Source: Apostichopus californicus
Taxonomy: Eukaryota > Echinodermata > Holothuroidea > Aspidochirotida > Stichopodidae
Direction of reading: 5' to 3'
DNA length: 57,767 nucleotides
Assembly (NCBI GenBank): GCA_020650975.1
Contig: JAIPMN010009353.1
Span: 1 to 57,767 of the forward strand
Shown here: positions 37,254 through 49,200 of the stretch, one piece after another
Numbering within the stretch: position 1 is the stretch's first letter
How the letters are laid out: each line of letters starts with the position of its first letter
Made by a program: the position numbers and the translations under genes
Notes under the pieces: generated by a model
Seen by the model: only the letters and a program-made list of their open reading frames with translations
What the model was told of the DNA's origin: nothing
Database searches by the model: none

Positions 37254-40200
37254 GTAAGTATGAAAGGAATGACTAACCACACGATATTTTTATTTTTAGA
37301 GGTCAAATTACTTTTCGATTTTGTAAAAGAGGAATGAAAATCTCAGCATGCCAGTGAAATATTTAAAAATTCATTTGCCTAACTGTTGCTTTTGAGTTTT
37401 CAGTAATTTGATAAATTTGTATCAATTTCTATCATAAATTTTGCCAAAGTCCTCCTGTTGGTGATATGCAGTAGTTGTGCCCTAAATGTGTACTGTAAAT
37501 TAATAATTCATTCAAAATATATGCTTGTAGCATGAACCTAATAGCTTTGGTTTTTGCAAGTAAAAATCATTTTATAATTCTTAAAATGTTTGTCACAGAT
37601 TTTGAAACTAGATTTTACTTAAAAGTAAAAAAAACCCCATCTATGCCTGCATTTAACTAAAACGTGTTCAGGTGTGGTATGATCAGTAATAATTAAGAGA
37701 ATGTCTCTCGTCTTGTGCCCAACCTTTTTCATAAACTTTGCTTGTCTTAAGTTCTTCTCTTGCCTTCTTGACAGATACATACCTACGTATCTATGGGGGA
37801 GATGCGGGCACGTGCAGACTGTGTTGTACGCTAAATACGGGAGATTTCATTGTCCGAATCCTCAGGGAAATAGAAGAAGCGTTGTGATGTCGGATGGTGC
37901 AACTCAAACGTTCGATGTGTTTGAGCCGCACAAGCCGCATGCCAGTGGAGGTGAGTCGAGTGTAAGAGGAAGGATGTATACGGAAATAAAATATCCTAAG
38001 GTTTATTTTAGTAGGGATTGATTCATGTGATTAATACCATCCATTGAATGCTTGTAAGTATTACCATTTTCACAAGAAGTTTGTGACATTATTATTAAAG
38101 TTCCGCTGCAAAGAAAAGTCAATCTTGAAAATTATCATACAGCTAGAGAGGTTTTAAGTACTGCACCATTTCCTGTGTCTGGTGGGCTGTGCCTAGTATT
38201 ATAACATTTTAGAGTAACTGTTACAGCATGGGGATGAATCGGGGGTGCTTGCAATAAAGTAGTGGTCAGGGGGGGTGGTCCTTATATAGATGGTCCTTAT
38301 ATAGATGGTCCTTGTAAAGATGGTCCTTGTGTAGATGGTCCTTGTATAGATGGTCCTTAAGATGGTCCTTGTATAGATTGTCCTTGTATAGATGGTCCTT
38401 GTATAGATTGTCCTTGTATAGATGGTCCTTAATAAGATGGTCCTTGTATAGATGGTCCTTATATATATGGTCCTTGTATAGATGGTCCTAATATATATGG
38501 TGCTTATATAGTCCTTATACTGTTAGCACAGAGAAATCATTGAAAATATTTGTTCTGTTTCCTGATACAAAAACGATCAAGGAAGGACTGAATTTCATTT
38601 CCCTGAACAATATACGACTAAAGACTTTACATGAGACCAGCAACAAAATGACAGCTAGAAATATGATCGCTGTTTCTAATATCTGAACAGATTGGGTGTT
38701 AAGTAAGACAGATCAATAGACAGAAATCACCCATTACCCTGGTAATGTGACCCTGGGCCAGATTACTTAAAATTGTAAAAAAAAATTGTAAATTGTTAAA
38801 TTGTAAGCAATATAATTGGACATGTAATTTCTGCATAATCCGATAACTGCAAAAATTAACGTTTGACATTTAATTAGTTTGATTGATGTTCATGCTGCTA
38901 TGTGAAGTGTTGCATGTCATTTCTTTATGTAGGTAATACCTTGACAGAAGTGGAAACTTGTGATAATTTGTGAAACATTACAAGTATCTTAGTTCACTGA
39001 CGATGGTCGGTAAAAATTCATATTATTTTATTAATAATTCCTTTGAAAAGTTTGGTAGCACTACACCAAATATTGAATTGTTTATCACTAAAAAGTTTGA
39101 AACCCAGGTGACCCACATATCAAATTAAGCAATCATTTGTTAAAGATGGACATAGAGGTATTATAGGTAGCATACGCCCATTAGAAGCCCCATTGACTGA
39201 CACACTAAATCACAAAAGTAGTGTGGTCTCTAAGTCTAGATAGAAGTTCTCACTAGCTAAACGCTACCCATCCCTGGATAGCTGACAAGTTGGCCTATCG
39301 TGGCACCATCAATTTTCCGTATCATGACCGTGCAGATTTTTTGCTATCGGCCTGAATTATTTTTTGCTATCAGGGCCTGAAGTTTTTCGTCACTTGTAAA
39401 CAAACCTCTTCACTCAGTAGTAAACAATTTTCGTATTCTGCTCCTGGGAGGTCTAAAGGGGTCTAAAATTGCCTCAATTGAGCCAATGTTTGCACCACAT
39501 GTAGTTTCCATTCATGCTCTTCAACATGCGAGCCACAAAAAAAGGATCCTGGTTGATAAAATATCAAGAAAGATGTTCTCCTGCTGCATTTTGGCTCTTT
39601 TCCTGAAGGAGAACATCTGGGCGGTTTGATATAAACTCTAATAGGAGTATGCCACCTTAAAGGAGCTCTCTTTCTCTTTGGGGATAATTCCTTCATCTGT
39701 TCAAAGTGACATATGATGGTTTGCCACGTACTTGGGGTGATCTTGAAATTGTCAATATATGTCATGTATGAAAGCCATTCCAGATTCAAGGGAGGCCTGG
39801 AGAAAACTACACTGTTCTCAAGTTTCATATTTTTGGTGAATTGCTGGTTGGATTATATTTGTATCATTCAAATCAAGTGTACAGAGATACTGTACTTTAT
39901 AGACACTCAAACAAGATATGGAGTTCAGATTACTACATTTATTCTGTGCCTATACTGTTTATTAATTTCCTCTAGGGTGGGTACCTGCTCTGGCTATAAT
40001 ATTTTAATAATTAAATAAGAAAATATATATTTAGGTAAAGTGTCAAACAACAAAAAACTGACTGGGAAGTTATAAACAGTAGAAATGAGGGAAGAATTTT
40101 TTGTGTGGCTAGCATGGGATATGAACTTATGACCTAATGGTAATACCAACCCGGCACCCTACCAACTGAATTATCCAGCCCCTCGTCAGAGTTAAATAAT

Positions 40201-43200
40201 AGCGTTAATGAATCTGAAGTCGCTCATTTTTTCATCCACAGAGCACAAAATTATGCGATATGTGCCTGCACATCCTGTATGCATTCGTCCGAGTTTTGAG
40301 GTTTATGACTCGTCATACTCTTAAAATTCTGAAAAATACTAGCTGGTGCCATGTAATGTGCCATGTACACAAAATTGCTATCGTTGCATCTGTGTGGCTA
40401 TTGAATCAATTTGCATAGGATTTTACTACTGTATGATATAACCATTAATCTATATTCCCTGGGTGTGCTGAATGCTGATCAGAGGTACCTGCAACTATCA
40501 GTGTCTCTAACTGCTCTAGCTCCAACAAATGAAACTATCAATTCACTTCGCGCCTGTCTTACCTGTCTCCAAACTATATATGCACTTCCCATTCTACCTA
40601 AGTTACATGACTGGAAAAGCTTTTTAGCACAGCGACCAAATATTCCTACTGCCAGGGCACCGCCCACTTTCTACTCCCCTCCCATCTAACATTCCGAAAT
40701 GAAGCTACAAGATAATTCCCCCGAAATTTTCATCCGACAGTTTCACTCCCTTCCTTACACTTTGTTAATTGTTTTTTTTCTTCTTTGATTTTCCATCACT
40801 TCAAAATGACGTATGAAATGCAAAGAAATATTGATCATGTTGTAAACTGTACCAAATCGCCAAGATGATACACTTGTAATTGCTAAGATGTGTACATAGC
40901 AAACTTTCTAAAGCTGTAATTTTTGGTGGTCGTGTAAAGATATTGAACAAAAATTTGTAAAATTCAAAAGTGCTATACTATTTTGTATTCCATGAATCGG
41001 GAGGCAAGCTGCAATGGAATCATTGATATCAAAAATCTGTAGCCTCTGCAATGGCGCTTGACGTGTTGTTTCCCTCCCTTCTCTATGAATCCAAGTTGTT
41101 GACATTTATAGTTTATTCTCCTCCTGTCCTTAAATTTATTCGGAGCACCTTTAAAGATAAAATTCTGTCATATCGATTTGCATGGAAAGATGATGACAGC
41201 AAATTTTTCCCTTTCTTATTTTGATTTAGTTATATCCGTTATGTAAAGCCTCAAGTGTTGTTTGTGTTTCTGTAAGCTTAGTTGCACCTCTGCGGAAATT
41301 TTAAATCTTCATTTGTATCCTGGGGGGGGGGGTGACCTTTTCTGTTGTTTGTTTGGAATATATACATGATTAAATGTTTGGAGAGAAAACCTTTGTAAAT
41401 GCACAGATTTAATTCTTACATTTTTATACACACAAACTGTGTTCCCCCGAAAGAAAGAAAATCGTTGAGGGTCCCAGACTCTCTGCTCCGAGCAGACATG
41501 CACTCAATCCATGACACACACCCTAAAGCTGTAAGTCTTTGCTTAACAGTCTATACATATTCATAAAGAATAGTCTTCACCAACCACCTTCGAGGAAAGT
41601 TGATCTCGTAAAGGATTATATGAGTGTTGTGAAAGTGCATCATTTTTACTGCGCTCTACCACGTAAGGAGAAACTACACATCGTTTTTGCTATGGAGTGC
41701 ATCATGGGAAATAAATTTGATATGCCTAACACCCTTCTTTTTTTTAGTCCATGTGTTCAGATAATTGATTGTGAACTTATGGGTAAATTTATGCTAATTA
41801 TGGACCAGGTCATTTGTTTGCTTTTTGATTTCTATCTTTTTTTTTTCTTGACTGAAGTGATACTTCAATTAAATTCCTTTAACACCTGAACAAAAATATG
41901 TGAAGTTAGAAAATGACTTTGGAGTGTGTATTTTCCTTCCTTCCCTTTTTTATAATTTTTTTTTAGGGCATTTGACATTTTGTATTGAGATTTGAAGTGA
42001 TGTAAGACTAGTGAAGTTTCAGGGGAAAATGCAATCGTGAACTTGTATACAAAAGTAGTGTGCGATCTTGCAAAGTGGTTGCAACGTTCTCATCTTTCTT
42101 ACGAAAAGTCCTCATAGTTAATATTTTAATATTTACTGCGCTCCTCTGTCTCGACTCTACTATTGCACTTTCCCATACATACTGTCTAGCGCTTTGTGAT
42201 AGCAGTTATTACCAGCTGTTAAAATGACAATGTGTTCATTTGTTTAACTGTATTCTACTTTCATTGGAATCAGTAATACAACACAATAAATGCAATGCTT
42301 TGCAAATTTCCATGAATTCTATGGACCATTTTCGTCTTGCACGAAACGGTCCATTTAGCTGATAATTTTTCATCTCTGAGACGATTCATCATGACTTGAC
42401 AATAACCAATCTGTCAAGATTCTTATATATCACAAAAGACTAGTGTAGGCCTGTACTATAGGCACATCATATCTGCTGTGCAAAGTCTAACTCTAGAAGA
42501 CTGACTACAGGTCTGTAAGATATTAATTTTTTTTTGCTGTTTGGTGTCTAACCTTTACATATTGTCTCTCTAGATTTGGAACTGATACTGTACATTTTGA
42601 CATTAAATCAACAGACTTAACCCAAATTGTTGTTTAAAGGTCATGTATACTTATGTGATGACGAGAGACATTAGAGTACTCTTGAAACGAAATAAGCTCT
42701 GCTAAAATTGGAAACACGACTGAAACTAACTTAAGTATTGTTGTGTAGCACCTCTTTGTTTGTGATGTGTGTTGTTGGGTAAATTTGACACTAAAAACAT
42801 AAACAGCAGACAGTAACATTATTTTGAAACTATTTAAATAATTAATGGGTTACTGAATGTCATATAACAGTATCATATGTGCCAACATTCAAAGTTGCTT
42901 GTGGGTGTACAGAGTAACCACTGGGTAATAGGTCATTCCATTTTGCAGACAGGGTTCAAGACTATTAAAAAATATATATATATCTCTGTGGTAGAAAACG
43001 TGTGTTGGTATTGATAGCATTAAGATTGAATTTTTGATTTGGTCAAAGTCATTTTGTTGTAATGCTTATTAATTTAGCAAATTATCTGACCATGGTTACA
43101 TCTCCACGTCCTTATGATGGTTGAATAAATGAGTCATTCTTCAAAAATAGATTATAAGGAGCTGTTGTCAATATTCAACCAGATTATTTCAGAAGGAATT

Positions 43201-46200
43201 TTCTTGGATAAAAAAAATTGGATCATTCTCAAGGACTATAGCATGTTGTTGCTGATCAGCTATTGGCTAACAATCATACTAGTTTCCCTCAGTACTAAAA
43301 GAAAATGAAAAGCTAGGTTACATGAAAAGACCTTGTTCTGTATCCTTTCAATTTGATTAAAAGCTTTGTTCCCTTCGTGTGATTAGAAAATTTCACATGA
43401 TCCAAAAGCGCTTCCGGGATACTCTCAGTGAGCAGACAAAAACATTCGGTGAACATGAGAAATGCCCAGGGATCCGCAAAGACTACCTTTTATGGAAACA
43501 TATTAAAAGCCCCTTGAACCTTTTCATATTGCACTGCAGCTATTACATTGCTGGTTTAGACTAATCAAAACAAATTTCTTTGTTATAAACAAAATTAAAA
43601 AGAATTTGGGGTGAAAGGCAAGGTTACTGTATAAAGTTGATTCTGATAAAGCCCCATGTCTCTGACAATGCTCTTGTATGAGCTGTCACCAGTTTTAATA
43701 ATTTCATCTTTTGATTAAACTTTGATTCCTTTGCCTTTGCCTGTTTTAGTTCTGTAAATATGTAACTGTCATCGTTACTAAGTATGTCGATCTTTCCATT
43801 TCCTAATTAGTTGATTTCATTAAATATTAATTACTGCACAGATGGTGGAAATTTGAACGAAGGAGACTCAAACTTTATTATACCTTCATGATTTTTTAAT
43901 GATTTCGTATCGACTACGTGTCTGTGGAGCGTTTAAATTGACTGGTAATTGCGTGAAGCTCTTAATGAAAATCTCAAACATATTTTTTCTCATTTCAATT
44001 TAATCCATAAACTGTCGAAATTGATTTCACTATGTACTAAATTATAAACACGATATTGAAAGATATAAAGAGTAGACACATTTTGCTTCTTAAATTTCAT
44101 TTAAATCTCAATTGTAAGAATTGTGCATATTCATGTATTTAAAAATGTTCACTTTATTCTCTCACTAGGTGATATCACACTATGCATCTGTCCTGGAATT
44201 GCAAATAGTAGCGAAAAGAAGTATATAAAAACATTTGTAGACTATTCCCAACATCAAGGATTCCGTGTTGCAGTACTAAATCACATCGGTGCCCTGGAAA
44301 GTGTACCCATCACTTCACCAAGGATCTTCACTTACGGTAAGTTGACAGACTGATATCTAAATAAACCTAAATGAGTGATGCTAGTTTGCCCACCAATAAC
44401 CTATTTCTTCAAATGAGGCCAATGCTGCTGCTGGCCTTCAAACCAAACTTTTCTTTTCATGTTCAAAAAAAAAAAAAAAACCTAGTTGAATAAAATGTAG
44501 TGTTTGAAGCTTTAATTTGTTTTCTTTGCTCTCATGAAGTGATATGAGCTAAGAACTAGTTTAAACCATGTAAAGGGCACCATAAAGAAACAACCCTTAT
44601 AACACACAACATAGTGACTAAATATGAGTCACAAGTCATTAGCACCCTGAGGTACATTAATTTTTGCATGGTGCATATTTTTGTCCAGAAAAGTACAAGG
44701 CCCTGAAGACTTTGAGAATATTTACTTTGCTCCTCTCTTACTCGTCTCCCAACGACCCTAGCACTCTCGTTCTACTGTGCCTAGAACGAACTGGTAACCT
44801 TTTAACACTGCGCCCTAAATGACTGGCCCCACCGGTCAATGCCCTTCTCATTCTACCATCCAAAGTGCCAGCATCGTGTGTTTTTATTTTCTTTACCCAG
44901 TCGCTTGCCATCTCCTTAAACGTTTTCACTCTGACGTGTCTAGAGTGGACTGGTTATTGTTTTAACACTGTGCAACCTGAGTGACAGGTCACTAAGTGTC
45001 AATGACCCTCCCCTCTCATGTGGGATGGGAAAATTATTTTCTGTGACCATTACAGCATAGTGCTGCCAAGTACACCCATCAGAAATAAAATCCTGATGTC
45101 GGTACCTGGAAATTGCTAAATTTCCCCAAAGAACACTCATTTCAAACATTTCGTCTTGTTTGTTCCTACTCAAGGTTGTACAGCCTAGACGAGTCTGTAA
45201 AAAACAATTAGAATATATGATTAACCAGTGTATACTTCCTAATGTTCAGCTAAGAGACCCCCCATTTGTGATTTCACACTCAATTCTTACCTAATTACAA
45301 GGTTAATTGTCATGAAATAAGAGCAATTTTACATATATGCTGTTTATTTTCCGGATCTGTCCTTCATTTTGGCCGCTGGTTGCATCACAGACAAACTGGA
45401 TGTGACTGCTTCATGAAAGTATTCAAGTTTAATGAAAAATGATGCCTTGATTATCATAACAGTGAAGTAGTTTTTTGATGATTTTGTCATATTTCTCACA
45501 CCAGCAAGTTCTCAGTCAACCATCCTCCTCTTGTTGTATATATCTGTGCGTTGCCTGGCATAAAGGGGTACAGCATAACCTATCTGTTGCAGTATTAATG
45601 AATGCAAAGAGCAAATAATAGGGCTTTCTTTTATGACTTTGTCTTCAAATATTTGAAAGAAGACAAGTTTGTCTAGTCTGTGTACAGAGTTACATTGAAC
45701 TCTGTGATATACCCGAGTGTAGAAAATAGTGTGATTTTCCCAAGAACTAGACAAAATTCTTACTTCTTTCAGGAGAAACCAACCTATTCAGCTATTCTCT
45801 CATCTTTGTCATCAGAGGTAGAATGCTTGCAATATCATATTAGTCTAACATCACATTTTTTCTTGTGGTAAATTAATGCCAGTTTTGTAGTAAAGTGCAA
45901 CTTCACAACAAACTGGAAAATTAGCTCGCTCTGGCAACCTTGATATTTGAGCAGATTTCATGCCGGAATTGCTGTCAATGTTCTTTTAGGAAAGTAGTAA
46001 TCAAATTTATGTAGGTAATAAAGTGATATGTGAATATGCTGCCTCACCATGCCACGTGTTGAACAAGCACTGCTTCCTCGTATTCTATAGTTGTAAGGTA
46101 GAGAGCAGACCTGCAGTATGATTGTAAGAGTTCTGTAGATGTGTTGCAATGTAAAGAGCAGACCTACAGTGCGACTGTACAAGTTCTGTTGAAGTGTTTC

Positions 46201-49200
46201 AAGGTAGAGAGCAGACCTGCAGTATGATTGTAAGAGTTCTGTAAGGTAGAGAGCAGACCTCCAGTACGACTGTACGAGTTCTGTACAGTAGATGAGTTGC
46301 AATGTAGAGAGCAGACCTCCAGTACGACTGTACGAGTTCTGTAGATGAGTTGCAATGTAGAGAGCAGACCTGTAGTATGATTGTAAGAGTTCTGTAGATG
46401 TGTTGCAATGTAAAGAGCAGACCTACAGTGCGACTGTACAAGTTCTGTTGAAGTGTTTCAAGGTAGAGAGCAGACCTCCAGTACGACTGTACGAGTTCTG
46501 TACAGTAGATGAGTTGCAATGTAGAGAGCAGACCTGTAGTATGATTGTAACAGTTCTGTAAGGTAGAGGGCAGACCTCCAGTACGACTGTACGAGTTCTG
46601 TAGATGAGTTGCAATGTAGAGAGCAGACCTCTAGTATGATTGTAAGAGTTCTGTAAGGTAGAGAGCAGACCTCCAGTACGACTGTACGAGTTCTGTAGAT
46701 GAGTTGCAATGTAGAGAGTAGACCTGAAGTAGGACTGTACGAGTTCTGTTGAAGTGTTTCAAGGTAGAGAGCAGACCTGCAGTATGACTACAATTTTTAT
46801 AGATATCTTGCAATGTAGAGAGGTAGGCCTATGATCCACCGAATGGGGAGACTTACTGGACCAAAGATGTCATCTCTTAAACATCTCTTAAAGTGTCCCT
46901 ATCAGTCATTCTTTGTTTATGTCGCTACATTTTTTGGAGACCCCATCTTAGCTGTTTGGACTTGCAACCAAAAGGTTAGACCTGATTGTCTGAGGGAAAA
47001 AATTCTTAATAATTTGCCAGGAACTGTACCAGAAATGCTGGAATTAGGCATGCAATTCAAAGGTTTGCAAATCTGAAGAAAAGGCAACCAAAAGAACACC
47101 CTCAAAGCAAAGGCAGCAACAACATTGTAATGTCTCCATGTTTTCTCTAGGGGTGCAAGGTGTCTCAGTTAACAGACACAAATGTCTTTATCAAATTTAT
47201 TATCCATTTTCCTCTTCTCCGAAAGAAGAAACCCTCAGCTGCTGGGAGACATACACTATACACGATGTACAGTAAACTAGAACCTTGACGAGGAAGATGA
47301 GACAGACTTCTTCATAATTTTCCATTTATTCATGTGTAATCAATTGAACCGAGCCTTGCCTGTGGTAACCTCGGGTGCTAATGACTTGTGACTCATATTT
47401 AGTCACTATGTTGATGTTTGTTATAAGGGATGTTTCTTTATGGTGCCCTTTATATGGTTTAAACTAGTTCTTAGCTCATATATCACTTCATGACAGCAAA
47501 GAAAACAAAGTAAAGCTTCAAACACTACATTTTCTTCCACTATTTTTTTTTGTCTTTTTTTTTGAACATGATAAGAAAAATTTGGTTGGAAGGCCAGCAG
47601 CATTGGCCTCATTTGAAGAAAAAGGTTATTGGTGGGCAAACTAGCATCACGCATGTAGGTTTTTTTAGATATCAGAAATTTCCTACCTAATCTGACCCTC
47701 TTTCATTGTTTTGGGGAACAATTTGGCAGGTTTTCATCCATCACTGCAACAACTGTGGAGACTTCCACAGCATCTTTGGTATGCTTAAAGAATTCCATTA
47801 GTATTTACCCCAAACTTTAGGATAGTTAAAGTTGCTAAAACTTTTAAAAAATTACTATTCGAGAATGTTATGGAAATTATTCTGTAGAATTAAAGGGTAT
47901 ATATGTGCTAATAAAGATCATAGCAATTCTGAATGAGAGAAAATGCTGTTAGAATGGATGTAACATGCTTTTTTGAAAGATTTGAAGTTGTTCACAAATT
48001 TTGAGTTAGTACTGATGATGAGGTATCAGTATGAAGACTTGTGATACTTTATCATTGTATTAATAGCCTGGGTGTGTATGTTGTACCAAAGAATGGCTGA
48101 ATATTGCATAATTTCATAATTTTTTAAACTGAATGGTTTCTTTTGTTTCCTAGGTGATACGGAGGAGTATGACATTATGATTCAGTATATCAGGGAGAAC
48201 CATCCTGACAGTACCCTAATCAGCATAGGGTTCAGTATGGGGGCAAACATTGTGGTCAAATACCTCGGTGAAGCTCCTCATAGACAGAGTTATTTCCTAT
48301 GTGCCTTATCTGTCTGCCAAGGTTATGACTGTACAAGGTAAGAAATGATATTTATATATATATCTGTTCAAAGTATCTCTTTCGAGATCTGGCTTTAGGA
48401 ATCACAAATAATTTTGAGTTGGTTAGCATCATGTTTGATCTCTAGAGTAAGGCAAATATGTCACCAAAACAGAACTAGTATTGATCGATAGAGGTGACAA
48501 ACGCCTACAATGGAATTACGACCTTCCTTACAGGTTTCGAACCTCTGCACATACAATCAGCGTCCATAGCCTAGTGGTTAGGGTGTCCGCATTTAAAGTG
48601 GGAGGCCCGGGTTCGAATCCCTGTGGAGGCTGGAAGTTTTTTCACTGTTCTGGATTTTCCAACTCACTGCGATTTCAATTATATATATATACTCATAAAT
48701 TTACATATACATATACATCTATATATCGTTAAAGGAACTCTCCGAATGCTACCAGTCCGCCCTCGCTACTTTTTAAAGTTGAATGGATGGACACTGACAT
48801 TTTGAGGATTAATCCCAGGAGACAAAAGGATGTCTTTAGCTTTAATTTGGCTTGTTTTACTACATATTAGTAGAGTGATTGACTACAGCGAATACAAATT
48901 TCAGGCTTAACATGTACCAGTGCATGAAATAATACTCAAAAATTAATTAACTTTGTCTTCATTAATTTTAATTAATAAATTAACATTCTCTAGGAGTATT
49001 ATCATAACAGTTTAGTATCCTGTCTTGTACGCGTTTCGGTTTTGCAATGTTTCAATACACCAATGTTATAATTTAACGTTCATCAGACTTATTCACTATA
49101 CTTTGTGGAAAACATTCAAATACCTTTTCACATTACTGATGTCATCTGTTAAAAACACTGCTTTAATTTTCTTCCCTTCATCCCCCCCCCCTACCCCTCA

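Noticed and set aside
39463..39828. 121-residue minus-strand frame
   Set aside because: No recognisable domain; sits antisense in ABHD2 intron 2, and the composition is ordinary for chance frames.
45958..46813. Several overlapping minus-strand frames of 60-114 residues
   Set aside because: They are translations of the mosaic minisatellite and lie in an ABHD2 intron.
48560..48633. tRNA gene with a good B box (gggttcgaatccc)
   Set aside because: Followed by a SINE body that recurs at 11311; pairing of the acceptor ends is imperfect.
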